Below are positions 51,889 to 60,288 of a stretch of 64,000 nucleotides of DNA, in pieces. The number at the start of each line of letters is the position of its first letter. Position 1 is the stretch's first letter. The stretch is from positions 124,001-188,000 of the forward strand of contig CAKUGY010000001.1 of the NCBI GenBank assembly GCA_934654835.1. Reading direction: 5' to 3'. Made by a program: the position numbers and the translations under genes. This DNA comes from an uncultured Collinsella sp. (GTDB taxonomy: Bacteria; Actinomycetota; Coriobacteriia; Coriobacteriales; Coriobacteriaceae). The notes below the pieces were generated by a model. It had not been told where the DNA came from. It ran no database searches and worked only from the letters and a program-made list of their open reading frames with translations.

Positions 51889-53189
51889 TCGTCCACCTCC
51901 TCCTGCGTGAGCACACCCGAGCGCAGACCCTCGGCGATAAACGGCGGCTCGCGGTCGAGCGTCCAGGTGCGTTCGGCGGCATCGAAGGTCACGTAGCGCT
52001 CGAGCTCCACACCGCCCGACGCGCCGCGGTGAACCCCCGAATATGAGGACACAAAACGCCTGCCATCTGCATGGCGCTCGGACATCACAATGCCGTCGAG
52101 CGCCATGGCGATCTGCTCTTCGATAAGCTCACTCGGCAAATCGATGCCGTAGCGAGCGAGCAGCGTCAGACGCACCACGGTCTCCTGCTCGGTGCCCGCA
52201 TGGAGCGTGGTAAGCGACCCATCGTGGCCCGTATTCATGGCCTGCAGCATGTCGCAGCACTCGGCGCCGCGCACCTCGCCCACGACGATGCGGTCGGGGC
52301 GCATACGCAGGGCATTGGTTACCAGATCGCGAATCGTCACCGCGCCCTCGCCCTCGATTGACGCCTCACGCGCCTCCAGACGAACTACGTGGGGGTGATG
52401 CGCAAACTTGAGCTCGGCGGAATCCTCGATCGTCACGATGCGCTCGCCGGTGGAAATCTCGCACGACAGTGCGTTGAGCAGCGTGGTCTTGCCCGAGCCC
52501 GTGCCTCCCGCAACCGCCAGGTCCTGCCGCAACGACACCGCGCACGACAGCAGCTGCGCATACCAAAGCGGCAGCGACCCCAGCCCCACGAGCTCATCCA
52601 GCGAGCAGATGCGGTCGGAGAACTTGCGGATGGTCAGGATTGGCCCGTCGATCGCCACAGGCGGAATCACCGCGTTGACGCGATAGCCCGTCTTGAGGCG
52701 GGCGTTGACGATGGGGCTGCGCTCGTCGATACGACGGCCGAGCGGCGAGATGATGCGGTCGATCAGCACGCGAATCTGCTCGTCGTCCTCAAACGCATGC
52801 TCGATGGGATACAAAACGCCGCCGCGCTCAAAGAAGGCCGAGCGGCAGCCGTTGATCATGATTTCAGTAACGGTGTCGTCCTCGATGAGCGGCTGCAGCG
52901 GGCCTAGACCCACCACGTCATCTAGGATCTCGTCGATGATGGTCTCGCGTTCGGGCGTCGCCAGGTCAGTCGGCTCCTCCACGTTGAGCGCCGCCTCCAC
53001 CGCCGGTCGCAGTTCTGAGCGTGCAAGCGCCGGATCGATGTAGGCGCTGATGCGCGCCACCTCGTCGTAGCCCATGCGGTCCATCACCGCGCGCTTGGTG
53101 CGACGTTTAACGGCGCGGCGGCGCCCCGCATCGACGGGGGCAGCCGCGGCGGCCGCACCGGCAGCCTTAATCCTCGTTTGCAAACTCAT
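51861..53189 (-). CDS. tadA: CpaF/TadA secretion ATPase
   Basis: 442 residues, hexameric ATPase that powers Flp pilus assembly. Walker A GGTGSGKTTLLNALS, the Asp box (ITIEDSAELKF-like), Walker B RMRPDRIVVGEVRGAECCDMLQAMNTGHDGSLTTLHAG, and the His box are visible. The N-terminal domain is Ala-rich with a basic stretch (DAGRRRAVKRRTKRAV). It overlaps the CpaE-like gene by four bases. Confidence 0.95.
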   Translation of the reverse strand: MSLQTRIKAAGAAAAAAPVDAGRRRAVKRRTKRAVMDRMGYDEVARISAYIDPALARSELRPAVEAALNVEEPTDLATPERETIIDEILDDVVGLGPLQPLIEDDTVTEIMINGCRSAFFERGGVLYPIEHAFEDDEQIRVLIDRIISPLGRRIDERSPIVNARLKTGYRVNAVIPPVAIDGPILTIRKFSDRICSLDELVGLGSLPLWYAQLLSCAVSLRQDLAVAGGTGSGKTTLLNALSCEISTGERIVTIEDSAELKFAHHPHVVRLEAREASIEGEGAVTIRDLVTNALRMRPDRIVVGEVRGAECCDMLQAMNTGHDGSLTTLHAGTEQETVVRLTLLARYGIDLPSELIEEQIAMALDGIVMSERHADGRRFVSSYSGVHRGASGGVELERYVTFDAAERTWTLDREPPFIAEGLRSGVLTQEEVDEWRSLCPSS

Positions 53190-54829
53190 CGTGGATCACC
53201 CTCGCGCGACCAGGGAAGACGGATACGCGGGCGCTCGGTACGCGTCGCGCGGTCGGCGACCATATCGCTCCAGGGACCGACGGCGCAGCCCAGCTCCACG
53301 AGCATCTCGCGCGTGGCCTCGCGCACGCTGGTCGCGAAGGCGCTCGTCTGGCCCACCGCCTCGTCGGCGCGGCCGAATGCCATGAGCGCGGCCAGGTCCT
53401 GCCCTCCGTCGGCGATGCGAATCTTGGAGCTCAACGCGCAGGCGATCTCAAAGCGCATGGCGACATCCTCGTCGGCACCGCGCGCGCCAAATCGGTTGAA
53501 TACGGCGCTCATGCGCGTGCGCGGCACGCCCACGCGGCTCACCAGCTCGATAACGCGCGCCGCGGACGTCGCAGACGACACCGCCGCATCGCCTACGACC
53601 AGGCAACGGTCGCTCGCCGCCACCGCGGCGGCCACGGCATCGCCCCAAAAGACCGAGGTGTCGGCAAAGACCACGTCGGATTCGCAGCGCAAAACGTCGA
53701 GCAGCAGCTCCACCGGACGCGCCATGAGTTCGGCCTGTTCGGGCGCGGCGACCGGACCCCAGAGCGTGACGCCCGGGGCAACGCGCATCGAGGCGGCCAC
53801 GATATCCGGCTCGGTGAGGGTGCCCGCAGCCGACGTCTCGATCAGCGTCGCCATATCGTGCGGGGCGTCGGCACCCAACAGGTCGTAAAGGTTTCCAAAC
53901 ATCAGGTCCAAGTCGAGCACGGCAGCACGCAGGCCCAGCAGCGACGCCGCATGCGCCATGGCGGCAACGATCGTCGACTTGCCGCAGCCACCCGAACCCG
54001 AGACGGCACAGACGACCGGGGCTCGATGCGACGGGGCAGCGACATCCGCTGACGGCGCGGGGGCGGACGGCGACGGCACAGGCGGCAACGTCCCCGTCTC
54101 CCCCGCTGCAGCCGCACGCTGCGCCCAGACCGGCATGGCAGGCTGTTCGGACTGCAGTGCCGAGGCTGGGGGTTCCACGGTCGTATCGGCGCGTAAATCG
54201 TCGTCCCCGACAAGCCCTTCCACCTCGTCGAGCTCGTCGACCAGGCTCACGCCGTGCACATATCCCATATCTTCAGCCGGAACGTCCTCGCCATACGGCA
54301 CCGGCTCTCCGGCATCATCGTATGCAAGGGGATCCCGGGGACGCCGACCATGCTCGGCTTCCGCTTTTCCATAATCATCAACACGCGGGCCTCTTGTAGC
54401 GCGAGGCGCCCCGGGTTCCCTATCAACAAAAGCATCGGGCTCAATCGCCATGCACCGGTTAGAATCAACCGTTCCCTCGCCCGCGCACCCGTTGCCGCAT
54501 ATGCTGCGCGCAGCGATAACCTCGGTCGCCCCCGCGCGAAACAGCCCCTCGATATCCGCAGGGTCGAGCGCCTCTATCAGTACGACCACGCGGCTCACAC
54601 GGCCCTCGGCCGTCAGGCGCGCAACGGTCTTTCGCACGTCTTCGGCATCGAACAGCGATGCCGCGATGATAGCCGCCCCGCGGCGCGACGGAAACGCCCG
54701 CGCCATGGATACCAGCCCGTCCAGGTCGCCAACGCGAAGCACCTGCGCGCCCGCATCGCGGCCCTCGACTTCCTGCTGCAGCAGCCCGTAATCGCCGCAC
54801 GCGCAGCACGCAAGCCAGATCGCCTTCAT
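53186..54829 (-). CDS. cpaE: CpaE/TadZ-like pilus localisation ATPase
   Basis: 547 residues from an ATG overlapping the cpaB stop by one base, with GGAGG upstream. A receiver-like N-terminal domain (about 1-115, LSMARAFPSRRGAAIIAASLF region) has lost the phosphorylation site. A long acidic, Pro/Asp-rich linker (about 150-270) follows. The C-terminal MinD/ParA-type ATPase has the deviant Walker A SGSGGCGKST. Such proteins position Tad machinery at a cell pole. Confidence 0.88.
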   Translation of the reverse strand: MKAIWLACCACGDYGLLQQEVEGRDAGAQVLRVGDLDGLVSMARAFPSRRGAAIIAASLFDAEDVRKTVARLTAEGRVSRVVVLIEALDPADIEGLFRAGATEVIAARSICGNGCAGEGTVDSNRCMAIEPDAFVDREPGAPRATRGPRVDDYGKAEAEHGRRPRDPLAYDDAGEPVPYGEDVPAEDMGYVHGVSLVDELDEVEGLVGDDDLRADTTVEPPASALQSEQPAMPVWAQRAAAAGETGTLPPVPSPSAPAPSADVAAPSHRAPVVCAVSGSGGCGKSTIVAAMAHAASLLGLRAAVLDLDLMFGNLYDLLGADAPHDMATLIETSAAGTLTEPDIVAASMRVAPGVTLWGPVAAPEQAELMARPVELLLDVLRCESDVVFADTSVFWGDAVAAAVAASDRCLVVGDAAVSSATSAARVIELVSRVGVPRTRMSAVFNRFGARGADEDVAMRFEIACALSSKIRIADGGQDLAALMAFGRADEAVGQTSAFATSVREATREMLVELGCAVGPWSDMVADRATRTERPRIRLPWSREGDPR

Positions 54830-55488
54830 CACTCGTCGCCTCCGCTCTTTTTGCCGCGTGCCGTGGCGGGAATCGTCAAACTGACCGTCCCCTTGCCCGA
54901 GGCTCCCAGCAATTCCTTGACATCTTCGGGGTCGGCTGCCAGCGTCACCCATTCGATCTTGCCTTCGCGCGTGGCGCCGGCCTCTTCGCTGGTATCGATC
55001 ACACGCGCACCGCACAGCCGGTCGGTCACACCGTCTTTTTGCACGTACACGTCCACATAGCTGCCCACGCCCGTGGCGCCGCCGACCGAGTGCTCGGCAT
55101 CGACCGCCACCGAAACGGCAACCTTGCCCTTAGGCACCTCGAGCTTGTGGCTCTCGGCCTTGGTGTAGACATTGCAGATCACGGCGTTTTTGGGAATGCG
55201 CGAGGTCGTCACGTCGCCGCGCACCTGACGCAGCTCGGTCGCCGCATCACGCGGCAACAAGCTCGCCAGCCATTCCTGGGTTATGACATTGGTCTCGTCG
55301 AGGGTCTCGCCCGCATCGATATCGCGCGCCGCGACACACACCTCAACGCGGTCGCCGCCATATTTTGCCAAGGTCTCGGCCTGGGCTTGCTCGGCTTGCG
55401 AGCGGATCGAAGAGCCGTAGACCATGCAGAGCGCCGCGGCAAGCACGCCCGCGACCAGACTGATGGCGATGCGCTTGCTCTTGTTCAC
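54829..55488 (-). CDS. cpaB: CpaB/RcpC-like Flp pilus assembly protein
   Basis: 219 residues from a GTG preceded by GAGAGGAG. An N-terminal helix (about 6-25, IAISLVAGVLAAALCMVYG) is followed by an SAF domain (VEVCVAARDIDAGETLDETNVITQEW) and a beta-rich part (KVAVSVAVDAEHSVGGATGVGSYVDVYV). It ends in a Lys/Gly-rich tail. First gene of the Tad operon. In single-membrane bacteria with no secretin, it probably acts on the outer face of the membrane. Confidence 0.85.
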   Translation of the reverse strand: MNKSKRIAISLVAGVLAAALCMVYGSSIRSQAEQAQAETLAKYGGDRVEVCVAARDIDAGETLDETNVITQEWLASLLPRDAATELRQVRGDVTTSRIPKNAVICNVYTKAESHKLEVPKGKVAVSVAVDAEHSVGGATGVGSYVDVYVQKDGVTDRLCGARVIDTSEEAGATREGKIEWVTLAADPEDVKELLGASGKGTVSLTIPATARGKKSGGDE

Positions 55489-55688
55489 GGCCGCTCCTCT
55501 CATGGCGGTGCCGGGCAAATGCCCGTACCACCATTGTCTGGGCGACCAGGGCGCAAAGCGACGCGACCGCGATCTTGGTTTTGAGTGTCAAACCAATTAC
55601 CGACCAAAAGCTGACCGGCCCGTCAAGTTCGTGGCAAGGTTTTGGTCAGCACGTCGGCAAACTGCACGCTTCAAAGCGTTTCGACAGC

Positions 55689-55722
55689 AAAAAGCCGCCT
55701 CCCACGCAGTTGGGAGACGGCC
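55689..55722 (-). terminator. Intrinsic terminator of rsgA
   Basis: GCCGTCTCCCA and TGGGAGGCGGC close around six bases on the minus strand and are followed by TTTTTGC, about 20 nt after the rsgA stop. Confidence 0.88.
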
Positions 55723-55739
55723 GTCATAGGAAAATTCAA

Positions 55740-56924
55740 TTACAGATGAACATCGGGGTCGAGCATTTGAGCACTCACACGCATGGATGACGCCAAGTTT
55801 TGGAACGTCTCCAGGCGCAGGCTGTCGATCTGCCCGGCGTCCTCGGCCTCGCGAACGGCGCAACCCGGCTCGTGGGTGTGCGTGCAATCGCCAAACCGGC
55901 ACGCACGCGACGCCTCAACGATCTCGGGGAAGGCGCGCGCCAGACCCCGCTCATGGCCCACAAGCGGCAGGCTGCGCAGGCCCGGGGCATCGGCGATTAC
56001 GCCGGCGTCGCCCGGCAGCGCCACCATCACGCGCGCGACCGTGGTGTGGCGGCCCTGGTCATCGCGCTCGCGCACACCGCCGGTGGCCAGCGCATCGTGG
56101 CCCAGCAGCGCATTGAGCAGCGTCGACTTGCCGGCACCCGACTCGCCCAAGATCATGGCGCAGCTCCCGGCGGGCACGCAGGCGCGCACCTCGTCCAGGC
56201 CGAGGCCCTCGGCAGAAGACGTCACAATCACGCGCACATCCGGACCCACCAAGCGATGCACGCGGTCCAAGTCGCGCTCCAGCTCGTCAGCCTCGCAGCG
56301 ATCTGCCTTGGTGAGCACCACCACCGGCTCGGCATCGCAATCGAGCGCCAACACCAGCGAGCGCGCCACACGATCGAGCAGCACCTCGCCGGCGCCGAGC
56401 GCCTGCACGATCAGCACGCTGTCCACGTTGGAGCAGAGTACCTGACGCTCGCCGCGGGCACGACCACGCCAACGCTCAAAGCTCGTGCGGCGCGGCAGCA
56501 CGCATTCGATCACGCCCATGTCATGCCCGGGAGCGCGACGCACCGCCACGCGATCGCCCACGGCTGGCAGCAGGACCTCGTCCTCGCCACGCGACTTGGC
56601 AAACCCTACGGCATGCTCGGCGCGGAAGGTGTCGTCGGCGGTCGCCACCAGCGGAAAACCGCGGTCCAGGCGCACCACGGCGCCAAGCTGCATCTGCTCG
56701 GGCTCCTCGGCCTGAGCGCAAAAGTCATCGAAGGCAGCCTGCTGAGTCGCATCGACCGGCAGGTCATCGAACGCCGGAACATCCTGCAGCGCATCGAGCC
56801 CCGGCACACTCGCCAGCAACTCCTCGGCAGATGCAGGCGCTTCGGTCGCAAGCTTCCGACGACGATCACGCTTAGCTCGCGCCCCCGTCGTCTTTTTCTT
56901 CGCCTTAGCCTTAGCCTTGCCCAC
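55740..56924 (-). CDS. rsgA: Ribosome small subunit-dependent GTPase A
   Basis: 394 residues from a GTG with GGGAGG upstream. A very basic Lys/Arg-rich start (about 1-25) and an Ala-rich linker precede the OB fold. The circularly permuted GTPase follows in the order G4 (VVVLTKADR), G1 (GESGAGKST), then G3 (DAPGLRSL). The C-terminal zinc site is CRFGDCTHTHEPGC. It checks 30S subunit maturation. The basic extension is longer than in E. coli RsgA. Confidence 0.94.
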   Translation of the reverse strand: MGKAKAKAKKKTTGARAKRDRRRKLATEAPASAEELLASVPGLDALQDVPAFDDLPVDATQQAAFDDFCAQAEEPEQMQLGAVVRLDRGFPLVATADDTFRAEHAVGFAKSRGEDEVLLPAVGDRVAVRRAPGHDMGVIECVLPRRTSFERWRGRARGERQVLCSNVDSVLIVQALGAGEVLLDRVARSLVLALDCDAEPVVVLTKADRCEADELERDLDRVHRLVGPDVRVIVTSSAEGLGLDEVRACVPAGSCAMILGESGAGKSTLLNALLGHDALATGGVRERDDQGRHTTVARVMVALPGDAGVIADAPGLRSLPLVGHERGLARAFPEIVEASRACRFGDCTHTHEPGCAVREAEDAGQIDSLRLETFQNLASSMRVSAQMLDPDVHL

Positions 56925-56973
56925 AAACGCCTCCCAGCACACAAATACACAACTGAGCAGGTATTTTACCCAC

Positions 56974-57009
56974 AAAAAAGAGTCGGTCGAGCAAATGCTC
57001 GACCGACTC
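56974..57009 (-). terminator. Intrinsic terminator downstream of the P-type ATPase
   Basis: Perfect stem GAGTCGGTCGAGC with loop ATTT, followed by TTTTTTG on the minus strand, about 160 nt after the ATPase stop and beyond the hairpin at 57052-57142. Confidence 0.9.
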
Positions 57010-57051
57010 ACACACTTTCCCTCAGCTTATGGTCCCGAGAGGTTATCCGAA

Positions 57052-57142
57052 GGCCCGCCCGCCGGGAGGGATTTCTTCTGAGCGATTCCGCAGCGCGAAG
57101 CGCGAGGACCAGCGAAGAAGAAACCCCGCAGGCGGTCGGGCC
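57052..57142. repeat. Nested hairpin element, conserved-loop family, copy 3
   Basis: Outer arms 57052-57079 and about 57115-57142 pair imperfectly (GGCCCG.CCGCC, then TTTCTTCT). ATTCCGCA (57085-57092) faces GAGGAC (about 57104-57109), the same two unpaired strands as in the copies at 1-103 and 2422-2548. The inner stem is only GCGC-GAA-GCGC. It lies between the P-ATPase stop and its terminator. Confidence 0.75.
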
Positions 57143-57165
57143 GGTGGGAAGGATGGCCTTTCGAC

Positions 57166-59847
57166 CTACTCTTTCTCCACCGCGCGCATGATCGCCTTGT
57201 AAATCTCCATCAGCGGAATGATCAGGAAGGCCAGGCCCAGCGCGGCGATAACGCCCTTAAGCTCAAGCGTCACGGGACCAAAGAACATCTCGGCAAGCGT
57301 CGGCTGCACGGTCACGATCACCGTCAGCACCAGCGCCAGCGCGGCCGAAGCCCACAGCCATTTGTTCTGCTTCTTCATGGTGAACAGCGACGCGCGGCGG
57401 CTGCGCATGTTGAAGCAGTGGAAGATCTCGACCATGTTGAGCGTGATGAAGGCCATCATCACGCCTTCCTCGTCGGCGTTGCCGGCGATCATATCGGAGA
57501 TGTGGATGTAGCCCATGTCAAAGTACACGCCCACAAAGAAGCTCGCCAGCACCAGCACGGTGATGATCAGGCCCTGGACCACGCAGTCAAGACCCATGTT
57601 GCCGGCAAAGACGCCGTCCTTGGCCTTACGCGGCTTGCGCTTCATGATGTCGCCTTCGGCGTCCTCCATGCCTAACGCGAGCGCGGGGAAGCAGTCGGTG
57701 ACCAGGTTCACCCACAGCAGCTGCACCGGCTGGAAGATGGTAAAGCCGATGAGTGTGGCGATGAACACCGAGAAGACCTCGGCAAGGTTGGCCGAAAGCA
57801 GGAACTGGATGACCTTGCGGATGTTGTCGTAGATGCGACGGCCCTCTTCGCAGGCACCGATGATGGTGGCGAAGTTGTCGTCGGCGAGCACCATGTCGGC
57901 GACGTTCTTGGTGACGTCGGTGCCGGTGATGCCCATACCGACGCCGATGTCGGCGCGTTTGATGGACGGGGCATCGTTGACGCCGTCGCCCGTCATGGCC
58001 ACGATCTGGTCGCGCGACTTCCAGGCCTCGACGATGCGGGTTTTGTGCTCGGGCTGGACGCGGGCGTACACGCCGTAGTCCTCGATATGCGCGTCGAGTT
58101 CCTCGTCGCTCATGCGGTCGAGGTCGGCACCGGTGATGGCCTGGCTGCGGTCGGTGACGATACCCAGCTGCTTGGCGATAGCCACGGCGGTGTCGATGTG
58201 ATCGCCCGTGATCATGACGGTGCGGATACCGGCGTCGTGCGCCTCGCGGATGGCATCGGCGACCTCGGGACGGACCGGGTCGATCATGCCGGACAGGCCG
58301 CAGAAGACCAAGTCGTGCTCGAGCGCGGCAGGGCTGCAGTCGGCCGGGACCTCGGTGTAGGTGCGGCTCGCCAGCGCCAGCACGCGCAGGGCCTCGTCGG
58401 CCATGGCCTTGTTGGCCGCCACGAGCTCGACACGACGGTCCTCGGTCAGCGGGACGACCTTGTCGCCCTCGTAGATGTGGGTGCACAGGCCGATCACCAC
58501 GTCGGGCGCGCCCTTGGTGTACTGCTCGTACTCACCGTCCAGGGTCTCGACGACCACGGACATCATCTTGCGGCCGGAGTCGAACGGGGCCTCGCCCACG
58601 CGCGGGTGCTCGGCGGTCAGGCCGGTAAGGCCAGCATTGCCGGCGTCGTTGACAAGCGCGCACTCGGTCGGCTCACCCACGGCCTCGCCCAGCTCCTCGT
58701 CCCACTGGGCGTCGGAGCACAGCGCCATGCCGGCCAGGAACTTCTCCTTGGGCGCGGCGAGCTCGTGCTTGACGACGGTCATCTTGTTCTGGGTAAGGGT
58801 GCCGGTCTTGTCGGAGCAGATGGTCTGCGTGCAGCCAAGGGTCTCGACGGCGGAAAGCTTGCGGATAATTGCCTGGCGCTTGGCCATCTTGGTCACGCCG
58901 AGCGAAAGCACGATGGTCACGACGGCGACCAGGCCCTCGGGGATGGCGGCGACGGCGAGCGAGACGGCGACCATAAAGGTGTCGAGCAGGGCGGTCGGGT
59001 CGGTGAGGACATTGCCCACGCCGTGACGCAGGATGTCAACGCCAAAGATCACGACGCAGATGACGATCACCATGATGGTGAGGATACGGCTGAGCTCGGC
59101 AAGCTTAACCTGCAGCGGCGTGAGTTCTTCCTTGGCCTCGGCCAGAGCGCCGGCGATCTTGCCCATCTCGGTGTTCATGCCGGTACCGACCACGACAGCG
59201 CGGCCGCGGCCGTACACCACGGTGGAACCCATGTAGCACATGTTCTTGCGGTCGCCGAGCGGCACGTCGTCGGTGCCCGCGGCAAGCTCGATCACGTTGG
59301 CATGCTTCTCCACGGGCACGGACTCGCCGGTGAGCGCGGCCTCTTCGATCTTCATCGTGGCGCTCTCGAGCACGCGGCAGTCGGCCGGGACGGAGTCGCC
59401 CGCCTCGAGCATGATCACGTCGCCGGGCACGAGCTCGGCACTCGGCAGGTGCACGAGTTTGCCGTCGCGCAAAACCTTGGACTGCGCCGCGCTCATCTCC
59501 TGCAGGGCCTCGAGGGCCTCCTCGCTCTTGGCCTCCTGGACCACGCCCAGCACCGAGTTGACGATAACGACGAACATGATGATGGCGACATCGGCAAAGT
59601 CGGGCTCGCCCTTGACCAGGCCCGTGAGTGCACTGATGACGGCGGCAACGATCAGCATGATGACCATGGGGTCGGCCATCTGCTCAAAGAAGCGCTTCCA
59701 CAACGGCGTCTTCTCGGCTTCCTCGAGCTTGTTAGGGCCTGTCTTGGCGAGGCGCGACGACGCCTCGTCATTGCTCAAGCCGAGGTTCTCATCGACACCT
59801 TGGTCGCTGAGTACCTCCGCCGCGGCGGACAGGTATTCCTTTTGCAT
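57166..59847 (-). CDS. P-type ATPase, calcium-transporting (PMA1/PMR1-like)
   Basis: 893 residues, ten predicted helices. The phosphorylation motif is CSDKTGTLTQNKMT, TGES(VPVEK) is the actuator loop, KGAPDVV the nucleotide loop, and MTGDGVNDAPSIKRADIGVGMG the hinge. Transmembrane ligands PEGL (helix 4) and the NLVTD segment (helix 6) fit bacterial type II calcium pumps. The N-terminal cation-ATPase domain is complete. The cargo is calcium by family; proton or other ions are possible. Transcribed alone. Confidence 0.93.
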   Translation of the reverse strand: MQKEYLSAAAEVLSDQGVDENLGLSNDEASSRLAKTGPNKLEEAEKTPLWKRFFEQMADPMVIMLIVAAVISALTGLVKGEPDFADVAIIMFVVIVNSVLGVVQEAKSEEALEALQEMSAAQSKVLRDGKLVHLPSAELVPGDVIMLEAGDSVPADCRVLESATMKIEEAALTGESVPVEKHANVIELAAGTDDVPLGDRKNMCYMGSTVVYGRGRAVVVGTGMNTEMGKIAGALAEAKEELTPLQVKLAELSRILTIMVIVICVVIFGVDILRHGVGNVLTDPTALLDTFMVAVSLAVAAIPEGLVAVVTIVLSLGVTKMAKRQAIIRKLSAVETLGCTQTICSDKTGTLTQNKMTVVKHELAAPKEKFLAGMALCSDAQWDEELGEAVGEPTECALVNDAGNAGLTGLTAEHPRVGEAPFDSGRKMMSVVVETLDGEYEQYTKGAPDVVIGLCTHIYEGDKVVPLTEDRRVELVAANKAMADEALRVLALASRTYTEVPADCSPAALEHDLVFCGLSGMIDPVRPEVADAIREAHDAGIRTVMITGDHIDTAVAIAKQLGIVTDRSQAITGADLDRMSDEELDAHIEDYGVYARVQPEHKTRIVEAWKSRDQIVAMTGDGVNDAPSIKRADIGVGMGITGTDVTKNVADMVLADDNFATIIGACEEGRRIYDNIRKVIQFLLSANLAEVFSVFIATLIGFTIFQPVQLLWVNLVTDCFPALALGMEDAEGDIMKRKPRKAKDGVFAGNMGLDCVVQGLIITVLVLASFFVGVYFDMGYIHISDMIAGNADEEGVMMAFITLNMVEIFHCFNMRSRRASLFTMKKQNKWLWASAALALVLTVIVTVQPTLAEMFFGPVTLELKGVIAALGLAFLIIPLMEIYKAIMRAVEKE

Positions 59848-60162
59848 ATAGAGTCCCCTCCTGGGATTCGGGCCACTCAGCAGATTGATGCCCGATCATA
59901 ATTCCCAGGAGAAGGGCAAGGGCTCATCAAGGCTGCCGTGCTGAGCGGCAGTTGATAGTGGAGCTATGGTACCCCAAAGCGCCGCGTCTAGCCAAAACAT
60001 TCCATTTGGAAATACAGTCCGTGCGCAACGGTGCAGACCGTGTGATGCTCAATGTTGGTAAAACGTTTTTTCTACGGCTCATCGCCTAACTGAAATATCT
60101 CCCAGATAGCAGCGGTAAGACCGCTTGGTAAAAGTTTTTCTTTAGCCTTTTTGGAGTAAAAA
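59848..60162. other. Intergenic region between the P-ATPase and pyk genes
   Basis: Carries the P-ATPase promoter (minus) and the distal pyk upstream region. A short near-palindrome TTCCATTTGGAA lies near 60001-60012. No coding frame was supported here. Confidence 0.5.
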
Positions 60163-60288
60163 ATGAACTTCTCAATCGGCGTACGGTCGATTTTTAGGGG
60201 TATTCGGTCAGCAATTCGTTATAATCTTCTCGGTTTTATTTCTTATGGTTTATCTATCAGCGCAAGACGATGTCAGATGGAGGTCTGA
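60163..60288 (+). CDS. Possible 41-residue leader ORF of pyk
   Basis: An ATG with GGAG seven bases upstream opens a frame of 41 codons that ends in TGA directly before the pyk ATG with no gap. The product would be basic and hydrophobic (Arg-, Ile- and Ser-rich). Codon use is poor for this genome (TTA, AGA, AGG), and a TATAAT box lies inside the frame. It may therefore be chance; translation would couple it to pyk. Confidence 0.25.
   Translation: MNFSIGVRSIFRGIRSAIRYNLLGFISYGLSISARRCQMEV
60220..60225 (+). promoter_or_regulatory. Probable -10 box of pyk
   Basis: Consensus TATAAT about 63 bases before the pyk ATG. No good -35 hexamer lies 16-18 bases upstream, so an activator or an extended contact may be used. 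Confidence 0.55.
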
